Shown here: in pieces, positions 1-11,200 of the stretch
How positions within the stretch are numbered: the first letter of the stretch is position 1
How the letters are laid out: the number at the start of each line of letters is the position of its first letter
From: Linnemannia hyalina
Taxonomy: Eukaryota; Mortierellomycota; Mortierellomycetes; Mortierellales; Mortierellaceae
Assembly: GCA_019671135.1 (NCBI GenBank)
Contig: JAHRHY010000006.1
Span: forward strand, 2,356,001-2,420,000
DNA length: 64,000 bases
Reading direction: 5' to 3'
Notes under the pieces: generated by a model
What the model saw: the letters and a program-made list of their open reading frames with translations, nothing else
Databases searched by the model: none
What the model was told of the DNA's origin: nothing
Translations under genes and position numbers: made by a program

Positions 1-1244
1 GCATGAAAGGTAATGTGCCGCTGTAGTCGTATCTCCGCAGACAAGTGCTTAAGGCCATGAGATCGCTAACCGTATACTGGCATTTGTTTCATACTTTAGG
101 CAACAAGAGCTTGGCGATGTTTAGTGTTGCTGTAGCGACCTACCTGTCACTATACCCCTCCATGCTCATCATTCCCGTCATCCTAATGCTCACACGGAAG
201 ATTAACGACAACGATCTCACCAAGGTACCTACCACTGGCCATCTAATGCATGGAAGTAGTTGCAGCAAATGGAAGGATATCAACTGGATGACTGACTGGG
301 ATGCTTTCTGTTTTAACATAATAGAAGGTCGCCATTCAATGCACAGGACTGTTCGCAGGATCGCTGGTCGCTCTGTTTGCACTTTCGTTCGTTCTGGTCA
401 ACTCTTGGGACTTTTTCGGAAGCGTTTACGGCACCATGTAAGAACATCAATGCAACTGGCGGTCAAACATTGCCATTATTTCACACAGAAGCGCAACACT
501 GCTTATTAACCGCAAATTGACGCTTCAATGTTTAGCTTGACTGTGAGCGATCTGACACCCAACCTGGGTCTCTGCTGGTACTTTTTCATCGAAATGTTCG
601 ACCAGTTCCGCCCCTTCTTCTTGGTCGTTTTCCAGATCCACGTCTTTATCTTTGCTGTGCCCGTTTCCATCAAGCTGAGGTAACAAATTGGTTTACAATT
701 TAGATGTTCGCTCTGTGATATCCCCAGATGTCACGTACTGACTTTTGCCCTTTTGTAAACATAGAAAATACCCATTGTTCGTCTCTTTCTTGTTGTGCGC
801 GATCATGGGCACTTTCAAGGGATACCCATCAGTCGGTGACGCATCCCTTTACCTTGGCTTGCTGCCTCTGAGCTCTGAGATCTTCAAGTGTAAGGCCACC
901 GATCGACTTCTCTAGGTATATGGGCTAGACCACAACCAAGATGGAAAGACTAACTCGAACGTATTCCTTGAATGATAGACATGCGGTACTCGTTCCTGGT
1001 GACGAACCTGTTTATGTACTCGACCTTGCTGGCGCCCATTTTCTGGTACCTGTGGGTGTACGTTGGAAGCGGAAACGCCAATTTTTTTTACGCGATCGGA
1101 CTTGTATACGGTATTGGCGAGATCATCTTGATGATTGACTCGACGTTTGCCCTCCTCCGCCGCGACTTTGAGGCCCAGTCGCCACCCGAGACGACCGGCC
1201 AGGATGCCGCCCTTGGCTGGGACCGAGAGGTCGTGCAAAAATAG
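1..1244 (+). CDS. PIGU: GPI transamidase subunit PIG-U (Cdc91), 5' truncated by the window edge
   Basis: Multi-pass ER membrane subunit of the GPI transamidase complex, which attaches GPI anchors to proteins. Exons read from splice sites and phase: 100-224, 325-437, 536-679, 765-889 and 979-1244, giving about 257 C-terminal residues; the first nine bases may be the end of an earlier exon. The translation runs through hydrophobic segments and carries the family's conserved stretch: [20 protein letters not shown], then a [11 protein letters not shown] block and a C-terminal [19 protein letters not shown] segment, matching human PIG-U in order. Human PIG-U has about 435 residues, so roughly the first 180 lie outside the window. 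The acceptor at 324 is chosen because it keeps frame; the AG at 346 does not. The stop is 141 bp before the next gene's ATG. Family assignment is firm; exon 2 start is less so. Confidence 0.9.
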
Positions 1245-1266
1245 ACTCTTTGAAAAATTAAAAATT

Positions 1267-1275
1267 GGTGGCAAA
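1267..1275 (+). promoter_or_regulatory. GGTGGCAAA (PACE-like) element upstream of the BARD1-like gene
   Basis: Exact GGTGGCAAA, the yeast proteasome-associated control element, in the 141-bp gap between PIG-U and the BARD1-like gene and 111 bp before its ATG. The same 9-mer recurs upstream of CHFR and of the PBZ ligase. That a Rpn4-like factor reads it here is inference. Confidence 0.5.
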
Positions 1276-1385
1276 ACAAATTATTACTCTTCCCTCCTAC
1301 CTTCCTCTTCTTTCTTGTGCACATTTAATAACTTTCACCTCCTCCTCCTCCCTCTCTTTCTCATACATTCACTTTACCACAGACC

Positions 1386-4300
1386 ATGGCACCTTTTGAC
1401 GATGCGCTCGAGCGCATGGAAGGGCTACTTCGCTGCCCCCTCTGGTACTAATCAATCCACTTTCGCTCTCTCACGTTCCTAATTGACCCACTCTTCCACC
1501 AACAAACTTGCCACGCTGAGCTACATCTATAACGAATCCATTAGCTTACACACACATTCACCCTCCTCCTATTCGACTCACATAGCTCTGACGAACTACA
1601 TTCAACCTACACCGTCAAGGAATGTGGACACCACTTTTGCCAGTACGTCATTCTTTCTCATTTGCAGCCCAACGGACAGATCTTGCCATTCATTTTCCTT
1701 TCCCCCTCTTTGCCACCATTCCAAACAGTCGGTTCTAATGACTCTTACATTTTTTTATCTCTTCTGATCAGAAAGTGCATTTACCCAGTGTTAGGAACTG
1801 ACTGTGTCTGCCCCACCTGCGACATACCAGCAAGGGTCGGCAACCTGGTCAAGAACCCGTCCTATGACATATTGGTGGCGTGTGTCACCAAGCTACGCAA
1901 TATCCGTCTGGCTCAAAGTATTAACCTAAAGCACAATATTTTCATCCGCGCTCTCTTTGTTGCATGAAAATTCAAACATGTCGCTAACCTTGCCTTTACT
2001 TTATGCGCGGTTTAGGCTCCAACGAGATACAAGACACTCAGGAGTGGTCATCACAAAACAGAATACCGGATCTAGAGCAAGGGACGTTCATTGGATCACC
2101 TGTCTGGTCCTACGATTGCGGTCCGACCCTTCCAATGTCGGACCACTTCAGCAGCTTATCAAATGTCGAAGCACAAACTTTCCCCTCCGTCGATGCAGCA
2201 ATCACCATGCACAGGAGGGAGAGAGATATCCAGGAAAAGGCTGAGCTAAAACAGGAGCAAGAACAGGAACAGACAGTACTGCCCTCAGACGCGAAAGGAC
2301 GAGGTCAAGAGTCCTCTTCAGAGGATGGTGTCACTGAGGTGTTGACCTCTCAGCAGACCGAGCTTCTTGGCGATGACAACCACCATCTAGCACAACAGCC
2401 ACAGCCACCACCTACTATTTCTCAGCTTCAGCGGTTACTCAGTATTCGGAAAGCAAACAGCCCAACGCCGCCCCTGCGCCAAGAGTCTGAGAGGCCGCAA
2501 GATAGTACTCCTTCTTACGGAGATTATCAAGTGCCGTCCAACGGAGTTGTGAGTAACCAGCTGGTTAACTGGCTTGCGATCTCATGTGGAATATGTGTAT
2601 CTCACCTCAAAGCTGACATCGCTGCGTATTTGATCGGTCGTATGTTTATTTAGACGAGCAATTTCAACACTCCTCGGATGCCTACACCATCGTTCCGGGA
2701 ACTGCTGCTGGATGTTGGATCGCAATCCGTCACCGACACTGATCAAGTACAGGATCAACAGTTATCCAATGGGCCCTCTAGGAAGCGGCGGATGCAGACG
2801 AACGAGTACATTGGACGGTCAGTGACACCACCCAACGGCGCAACAAGTAGGAATAAGAAGCCTTCACGGCCAGTCCTAAAATGCGAACTCTATTCTTCAG
2901 ACGACATTATTACTATGCGCGACGCTCAGCAGGAAAATAGGAATCCACCGACGAGTAGGCGGCGGAAGGAGAGTCTCAAACCGGAAAATGCGACGTCAGG
3001 AATTGACGGCAAGAGACTCTGGGCCTGCACCTCTTGCCCGAAAGTGATGTCTATCGGAAATAATGTTCGGATTTATGAATGCCCTGCGTGCGGACAAAAT
3101 CAGTCCGATTCCGCAGGAAACGGAGGATCGGCAACTACAACCACAGATGAGGATGAGGATCTTGGCGATGTCAATTATGAGTATGGACAAGTCATTGCTT
3201 CTTCTCAGCCAACATTGGACTATGAGAAGTTTACGTTGCCTCAGCGGCACCTGCCATTCCTCCCAGTCAATCGAGCACCCAGTCGACCAAAACCACCACA
3301 ATCACAGTCACAGTCACTTCACTCAACCACCTCTGGCCCCACTGGCTCTGAAATATCAACGTCCTCGCCAGCATTGCCCAACAGCATCAACTCAGAACCA
3401 ACTACCGCCATATCGTGTGTCTTTACAGGACTCAACAAGGAGCAAAAGGACACCTTCGATGACAATATCACCCGTGTAATTGAAGCAGGACTCTTCATGG
3501 AACATATGCCGGATCAAGTTTTCAACGAATCCGCGACTCATATCATTACCAGTATCGACTCCTTGGTCTGGAAGCGACTCGGCGTGGCTCTTTGTCCGAG
3601 AGTGCTCAAGTATTTGGTTGGGATGCTGTCCAATGGGTGGGTTGTTCGGCATGAGTGGTTTTTGGACAGTATCAAGGCCAGGACATGGTTGCCCCTACCA
3701 GATGGGCGGTATTTGATTCAAGGAGATGCCCAGTTTGGTCCAGCGCCTGGAACACAACACCGTCGCGAACTTCGGCAGCAGCATGTAAGTCAACCCTTTG
3801 TCACCGTGTCCTTTCTTTGTGCCTTATTGAAATGAATGGGTAAAACGATACTATCTAGTCTAACGTGATCGCAACCTTGCCTTGGTGCCCTATCGGTAGT
3901 CATTGAAACTTTTTGATTCTTGCCGAATGTTCTTCTACGGCGAATTCGGAGCAGCCGCCCAAAAGTCGATCAAGAAACAGGAACTACTTCGACTGGTCCA
4001 ATGCGGAGGCGCGAGCGTCTTGATGAAACGACCTCCCAAATCGTCCTCATCCTCTTCTTCCATTCGTGCCAGGTCTAGGACTCCTGCTGGCGAAGCATTT
4101 GGACTTAACAGCACCAATGGTAGTAACTCAGGTGTGGAAGAGGATGTTTTCTTCTCGCCAAATCGGTCGTTCTTATACCTCACCGAGGATACCAAACCGT
4201 GGCAGGTGCCTATCGACAAGTCCGTCCCGATCATCATTTGTGACCCAAACAAGATACCTTCCGGATATTACACCAACCCTTCCTCCACCACCACCACCTC

Positions 4301-4544
4301 TTCCTCTTCCACCTCTAACGAAAACTCTGCGGCATCAGCGTCAACAGCACTATCACCGACAGATCTGAAGAAGCATGGCTGGCTCCGTGACTTCCAGGCC
4401 GTCTCGCTGACATGGGTTCTCAATTGCATCTCGTGCAGTCTGATGGGCAAGGCTGATGTTGATCTCTTGTATGGGTCCCCTTGTCCGGAAGAGATTCGGG
4501 AACTGGATCAGGCATGGGACTCGTGGCGTGCTAAAAAGGCATGA
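1386..4544 (+). CDS. BARD1: BARD1/BRCA1-like E3 ubiquitin ligase: RING, Cys4 zinc ribbon, tandem BRCT
   Basis: Predicted DNA-damage ubiquitin ligase of the BRCA1/BARD1 family. Exons 1386-1444, 1586-1642, 1772-1917, 2016-2548, 2654-3784 and 3900-4544 give 856 residues with all phases consistent. An N-terminal C3HC4 RING is rebuilt only after splicing: C17, C20, C33, H35, C38, C41, C52, C55. The following stretch (CPTCDIPARVGNL, then NPSYDILVACVTKLRNI) parallels the RING-proximal helix of BARD1. A long polar linker follows, with a CxxC...CxxC cluster at about C390, C393, C408, C411 where plant homologues carry an extended PHD finger. BRCT1 spans about 519-625 (GGW-type core NGWVVRHEWFLDS) and BRCT2 643-856, opening KLFDSCRMFFYGEF with an LVQCGGASV core, closest to BARD1. 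There is no ankyrin block, unlike animal BARD1, so whether it is BARD1, BRCA1 or a single ancestral type is open. Convergent with CHFR, 203 bp apart. Confidence 0.88.
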
Positions 4545-4747
4545 TAGGCCTGAAGATATGTAATAAACCCAATTTTGCATCATCTGTGTCGCGTAAGGGA
4601 TCTTTTCGTTTTGCTGACCTACCGTGCTTCGCCTAATCGAGATTTTCGTATTCACATAGTCCTGGCATTCATAGGAGCCGCACAATTCAAAATGCAAAGC
4701 ACTCTGTATTTTATTATTCTCAATCCACATCCCTCCAGAAATACTGA

Positions 4748-7048
4748 TCAACGATGCGTCTTCTCACAGATGTGGTTCAACCGCTCAGCATGTCCCGGAT
4801 TAGCAATGTTATGCTGTGTGCGGCAATGACGGCCATACCAGCAGTCGCCCCGGCCAACAGCACGAGCAGGCAGTACTGCGTCGTTCAGGGCCTTGCGCCA
4901 CTGGTAGATGGGTCCGTTGCTGAAAAAGTTTCGACCGCATGGGTAGCACAGTCTGTCCGAGGTCTTGACGCGTAGCGCTCGCATTGCTGGTGTATCTTGT
5001 GCTGGTGCCGCTGCTCCTGCTGCTGCTGCTGCTGCTGTTGGGGCAGGTGCTACTGGATCTGCTGCATTGGCATCGGCGGCATCATTGGCTGCTGCTGGTG
5101 CAGGTGCTGCGGCAGCGGCAGCGGCAGCAGTCGGGGGTGGGTTGGGGACGTCGCCGGTTCCAAGGTAGTAAAAAGTCCCGTTATCCATTCCAGTTTTAAT
5201 CTCCTGCCATAATGCTTGTACGGTCACGTTGTGCGTCCTCATGTACTCGTGGATCACCTGCATTTCGAACGGATTCAAGTAGTTCTCCAGATATCCCACC
5301 CGAGCAGCTCTTTCGTCCACACTCAACGCAGTGCATCCACAAGTCGCCACATGGCACATCTTGCCTAAAAAAAACAACATCCCGCGTGAGGAAAGAAAAG
5401 TGCCAAATAATTAGCACAATGATACCGCCACCCATTCGACCAGGGGAACGTGGAAAAGTATTCATTCCTAAACTTACATCTGAACCGATCGGCAATATCG
5501 CCTTGTGCTTCAGGGATCACAGGAAGGTGATTTCGGCAGTTCGGGCACTGTAAGTGACCAGGTTGAGGTTGAAGACGAGCGATATAATCTCTATAGGTAG
5601 CATTCCCAGGGAGAGGCTCCAATCGAACGCCATCAGGGCAAGTGAATCCAATGTTGTTGTTGGGAAGACAGCAAGGGCATGTCACTGGTTGACCTTGGAA
5701 TCCGGCTGGGAGTGGGAGCAAGTTGTCATCTTCATCCTCATCGTACTCGTCCTCGTCATCTTCGTCGTCGTCATCGTAGTGTAGATTGCGGCGTCTTGGT
5801 CTCTCACCGCCAATCAAGTCTGACTTGTCGCTGTCGTTGCCGCTTTCCTCCTCATCCAAATCATCGCGCGCCATGTGCGGTCGAGTTTTGAGGAAGAGTG
5901 CAATCAGGTTGTTGAGCTTAAAGTCCCGCTTCGTCCTGGTCACCTCCTGTCGACACGACGGACACACCTTAGACCTAAGGTACAATGATCCAGAAAATAA
6001 AATGAGTGGTCAGGATCGGTCCATCAACATTACCTTAATACAATGTCTAAATCAGCACAAAGAAGACAAGACGTACTGTTTGAGCCAGGATTTACAGCAG
6101 CCTCTGCAGAAGGAATGAAGGCAGGGCTGTAAAACCATCGGCTTGTGCATGATCTCGTGGCAGACACTACACTCGAACTCTTGTTCAAAGGCACTGTCCT
6201 CCTGCTCCTTGTCCTTTGCCGACACAGCATCATCCGTCTTTTGTTTCTTTTGCTCTGGCTCTGAGTCTGCAGCGGTTGATTCTGCAGCAGTCGATTCATC
6301 CTTAAGGTCGTCGTTGGTACGTTTCGGGAGTGGCTGATACTGTTGTTGCTGTCGTGTGTTATTGGGTGTTGCTAATTTTATCCGCTTGTCCATCAGCATG
6401 AACGCCGGGGTATCAGCTATATTACACACGAGCGCGAAACAGCCATGCGTTAGTGAGTTGTTCCCAGAGAGAGAGGGAGAAAACGAAAGACACCCTTCTT
6501 TCCTCAGCAACTATCTTACATTTGGCGTTGACGGGTCCAGCGGCAAAGCTAACAATATCCCTATCAAAGATCTTGACAGTCTCGCCTTTGGGAATCTTCT
6601 TTTCGTTCACCCAGACACCGTTGCTCGACGTGTCCTTGATCCAGATAGCCGCGTTTGCGTCCGTCATCGACCGCGACGAGACCTCGCAATGGGTTCCTGA
6701 GATCCGTAGGTTATCCAACACAGCTCCCTCTGTGCACTTCGCTAATTTTTCCAACAAAAGAAAAGGTCGGGTCATTGGTCATTAGCTAACGTGTGTTGCG
6801 TTTGAAGTACCAGCCAAGACAAGCAAAAAATAAGGGAAGAGGGAGTTACCTGCAACACGGCCGAGGATAGTTTTGTTTCTGGTAAGCGGGATACTTGTGG
6901 CGAGGGCGTTGAGAGAGAGCAAGGTGACGAGCGGCCCTGCTGGCGCTGGTTGGTCATTGCTGTTGTTGCCGGTGTCATTGTCGTCCTCGGGCAGGTCTTG
7001 AATGTCCTGGTCGTACGTCAGAGTTCCTTGCATGGCATCGTCGCTCAT
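4748..7048 (-). CDS. CHFR: CHFR-type checkpoint E3 ubiquitin ligase: FHA, RING, Cys-rich, C-terminal PBZ
   Basis: Mitotic-stress checkpoint ubiquitin ligase. Exons on the minus strand: 7048-6850, 6741-6520, 6416-6077, 5974-5478, 5364-4748; 624 residues, against 664 in human CHFR. The FHA domain (about 50-135) spans the first intron, with GR, SGTHCEV and SSNGVWVN blocks that bind phosphothreonine. The RING is residues 223-261 (CSVC, CLHSFC, CCKSWL, CPSC). A cysteine-rich region (CPCC, CPNC, CHVATCGC) follows, as in CHFR. An alanine/proline tract precedes the end, where C594, C600, H611 and H617 in a CWYGRHCRTQ...GHAERLNH context match the CHFR PBZ finger that binds poly(ADP-ribose). The budding-yeast relatives Dma1/2 lack this tail. 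The ATG at 7048 is the first Met of the frame; the frame extends upstream only through a TTG. Shares a 319-bp divergent promoter with the histidine phosphatase. Confidence 0.93.
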
Positions 7049-7217
7049 TGTGAATGTCTTGGTCCCTGATTTTTGCTGCTGGTGGAAGATGAGAGAGAAG
7101 TCGCTCGGGTTCGGCAAGAGCGAGATGGTTGGGTTGATGAAAAGAAGTGAGGAGTGATGAATTGATGGGTCAAGGTAAAATAACGTCCAAAATAAAGGTC
7201 AAATTGCTCTATCTCGT

Positions 7218-7258
7218 TTTGCCACCACTTCGGTTTTTGCCACCATTTCCTGCACGTG
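7218..7258. promoter_or_regulatory. Divergent promoter with two GGTGGCAAA elements and a CACGTG E-box
   Basis: Between CHFR (ATG 7048, minus) and the histidine phosphatase (ATG 7368, plus). The minus strand reads GGTGGCAAA twice (7218-7226 and 7236-7244, 18 bp apart, oriented towards CHFR); a CACGTG palindrome lies at 7253-7258. Spacing and doubling suggest a functional upstream site. The factor is not known from the sequence. Confidence 0.5.
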
Positions 7259-7367
7259 ATGCCCTGACATATCTCAATTATTTCGTTAGAGCATTTTTAT
7301 TCCTGCCCTTTGACACATCTTACAACTTTAGTTTTTCAACCCGCATCGACTCGGGAATCAGGAAAGA

Positions 7368-8285
7368 ATGAAGTTTGTGCTGTTCCGACATGGGCATTCC
7401 CTTGCCAATCAGGAATCGCGGATCGTCTCATCGCTCGAGAATGGGACTCGTACCGATGGAGGGCCCGAGGGGACGGGGTTCGGACTCTCTTCCAAAGGAC
7501 GCCTTGAAGTCGCCGAGGTAACCTTTTTCTTTTTTTTTCAGCAGACGCGAAGGCCGGGTAACGGGCAAAGCAGGGAAGAAGCTGTTAGGGGAGTTCAGTT
7601 GAAAGGAAAGGATTTCGTGGATTGCTTACTGAAGACACGTTACGTTACACTTTCTTTGATCTCACAATAGACGGCGACGACGTTAGCTGATCACATCATC
7701 ACAACCTCAACCCAAACCCAAAACCGCGCAAGGGTCCGGATCCTGACATCCCCTTTCCAACGAACCCTCAACACCGCTTCCATCATCAAATCCCAATTCC
7801 GCACTTCCTTCTCCCCTCTCCAAGACACTATTACCCTGGAGCTCGGTCTGACCATCACCCAGGACCTGCGAGAACGCTTCTTTGGTGAGTTCGAGATGCG
7901 GACACCCTCGGAGGATTTGTATAATCAGGTTTGGGCCGCGGATGCTCAGAACCCGTTCCATGAGCTGTTTGGAGTCGAGAGTGTTGTGGATGTGACAAGA
8001 CGTGTTACGGGTGTGATTCGGAGCCAGGAGGAGCGCGGGGAGGAGCAACAGGAGCAACAGGAGCAACAGGGACAACAGGAACAACAGGAGCAACAGGAAG
8101 GAGAGGAGGTGTGGGTGGTGTTGGTGAGTCATGGGGACTCGTTACAGATCTTGCAGACGGCGATGAGGGGGTGGAGTGGGGATCGGCATCGGCAGTTGGA
8201 CCATTTAGAGACTGCGAATTGGAGAGTTGTTGAATGGTGTCCGGAACTGCAGGCTGCTCATCAGTCTCATTCTTCTCGTTCTTAG
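7368..8285 (+). CDS. Histidine phosphatase superfamily protein (phosphoglycerate-mutase-like)
   Basis: Phosphohydrolase of the PGAM-like fold, using a phospho-histidine intermediate. Exons 7368-7517 and 7671-8285 give 254 residues. The N-terminal RHG motif (R7-H8-G9) directly follows the first strand; the second arginine is in SPFQRT (R81); an acidic residue in the FFGEFEMR block and the C-terminal VSHGDS (H204) complete the catalytic set. A Gln/Glu-rich insertion (about 166-196, CAACAG repeats at roughly 8040-8105) sits just before the last catalytic strand, an unusual place for a repeat and probably a surface loop. The substrate cannot be told from sequence; members act on sugar phosphates, nucleotides or proteins. 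No signal peptide, so likely cytosolic. Confidence 0.85.
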
Positions 8286-11200
8286 AGAGTGAAAGTAGAA
8301 GAACGGTAGATAAATGGCCGTATATAAAATATAGATACGTGTATGCGCGTGCGTTTGTGTATGTGGTCAGAATGTATGTGGAGAGTATGGGATCAGGTAG
8401 ATTTTCCGCAGTCGAGCAGCAAGGCCATCAATACAAGGTGGGGCGGTTGTTTCTCTGCATTCGAAAGATGCTCGGCGTAAGCCTCGGTCTTCCGTTCTTC
8501 CTCCTCCCGATCTGCGATAATGATTCATGGTGTGGGTTGGTGCACCTCTTGTCAGATGGGTAGAGAAATAAGAAGCTTATGCCCCAGAAGGTACATGTCC
8601 ATATCCATGTACATCGTTCCTTATCAGCAGACACGCGTGTTTCCATGAGACAAACAGCTTCCCCAGAGAAGTGGACCAATCGTCGGTGAGGAAAGCACCC
8701 ACGAAAAAAGGGCTACTGGGCCATGGACGCGATAACTCAAAAAAATAAGAGGCTGATTAGCTATGCGCACCCATTGGTGTTTCCTTCCCCTCCTCTTGAA
8801 TACTTTTTTCTTTCACCGCCACCCCCGCTTGTCTTGTGGCAATGGTTTGTGGTTATTATTATCGTAAGCATCTGTTTCGTTGAGGGTCCTCTAAACTAGG
8901 AAAGAACCACTAAAAAGAAGGGAGAGAGGGAGTGAGGGGCCGGTCGGGTGAATAGCCTCTATGGTGAGCAGAGTCGAAAACAAGAAAAGAACGCGACTCG
9001 TGTTTGGTGGGTGTGGTAACGAACCTCCAAAACATCCGAGGAATAAATATAATGAACAGAGGCATGGGGGACATGCATTGGAAAGCCGTACACATACAAA
9101 AATGTGATCCATCCTTGCCCTTCTTTTTTTCTTCTTTTTGTCCCAATGGATAATCCTGTCTCATCCCTCTTTTGATCTTTGCCCTCTCGCACCCATGGAC
9201 CCAGATCAATGCTTTCCACGCACACACCGCTGAAGGGCATCGGATTATGGCTGTTTTACCATGCGGTAACGCATCACCAATGAAAATATGTCTCTCATTT
9301 ACTGGAGTCGCAAACAAAGGCAGCCATTCAAACCTCGACGAGAAATAAAATGCTCACTGGCGTCGTTTTGCACCGCATCGCCTCGCATCACCTTTTGCGG
9401 CCTACCTTCCCAGCTCGCTCCTCCAGCCATCTCCCTCTTCTTTCTTTCTTTTTTTTCTTTGCCTAATAAACCGAGTGGGTCGTTGTTGAGTGAGTGAGCA
9501 ATGTTGCAACTTTTTTAGAGGATTGTCCTCACTCAGCAGACAAGGACGAGCTCAGAACAAAAAAAAAATGAGAACACTCTTAATTCAGAAAATGATGCAA
9601 CTCCGCTCCCTCGTACTCATATCACTCACAATGCACTTAGTCCTCCCACCCTTTCACTACAGACAATACAGGCAGAAGGGCTTGCTCACATTTTTTATTT
9701 TGACTGTCTTTCTACCGCACCATTGCCTCTCTCCCCCTTGGTGGCCTACAAACAAACAGGTGTTTGGGCGGAAGTGTTGTCTTCTTTGGAGCTGCGCTGA
9801 AAAGAGGTAAGGCATAACTTGGATAATTCACCTTTCAATTATTTGCATATTTCAATTTTCAAGCTCCACTCTTTGACTCTCCTTGGTGTTGGTGTTAATA
9901 CATACATACGTATGGCTCAGACCACGTTCCATCTTCAAAATGTTCTCTCGACTCTCTGATTCTCGCATGTTAACAAGATTATCGTTGGGCTGGGCTAGAT
10001 AATATGCTGAGCTGAGAAGGCGATGGGTTGGGTAATGGAAAAGATGTGTGGGATAAAGTGAACATCACCTTCGTAGGGATAGAAGAGATGGAATCTGCCA
10101 ACCCCAAAGACGGATCACACGTAGTCTAGTCATTGACGCATCATGGAAAGGGGTTTCAAAATAAACGCGCGGGAACGAGAAGAGTAGACGCTAGATTGCA
10201 TACAGTCCTACCTCAAAGGTGCGAGAATGCGCCTATCTCTCCCAGTCCTGCCAATACCACGTCCCCTGATCTGATTCGGTTGTGCAGGCGTAAATGACGA
10301 TTATGCTTCTTCTTCCTTTTGTCTCTCGGTGCGAGTGTTTTTGTCGCACAGAATTAAGTCAAAACAGGATGCTAAAAACAACAGAGGTGACCCGACTCGG
10401 GCGTTCAGTAAGAACATATGTTTGCATTCCTTTTGGGTGTGTGAGACGTGTAAGGCGTGTGCGTGTGTGTGCGATGATACAACAATATGCAACGAACACA
10501 ACTTTGTGGGTAGACGGACGGGGGGAGAGTACGAAACGATGCACAATATGGGCTGGAAAACTACATTTAGCACAAAACACACCATAATCGTCCTGTCTGG
10601 ATCGTGAACATGCGCACGCACAGCTTGAAGTGTTTGTATATGGAATAACAAAGAGATACACACACACAAACTCTGTGATCCAGAGAAGGGTTGAAAGAAA
10701 CTCAAGTTTAGATCAGAGAAAAAATAGTAACGGCACACCTTCTCTTCTTCGCTCTGCTCTTTTCGAACAGAATCGTCATCATAGTGTCTCAACATGTTTT
10801 TTCTCATTCACTTGATTGGCAAAATGTACTTCCCTTGTCAGTTTTTTTTCTTGAGATGGTTTGCCTCGTGGCAATTGAACGAATGCGAACACACGGAGTT
10901 CTCGGTTGTGGGACAAAGACAGAGAAGAAAAGTGAACACATGGTTACGATACTCCCAAATAAGGATTTCCCTCCTTTCCCTCGCATACCGTTGCTGGTGG
11001 CGGCGAATTACTTTAGTGGTTTAAAGAAAAGAAAAGAAAAGAGAGCACGATAATTTGTACGGTGTTGAAGCGGAGAAAAGAATAAGAAAAGTTTATGAGT
11101 GAGCGAAGAAGAGAATGGAGAAGATTGGTGATCGAAAAAAGGGGGAGCGACGATCTATTGTGCCATAGGTCTCCGAGAGGGGTTGTAGTGAGGAAAGGAA

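Noticed and set aside
346..437. Alternative acceptor for PIG-U exon 2 at 345-346
   Set aside because: It breaks phase with the preceding exon; the AG at 323-324 keeps frame.
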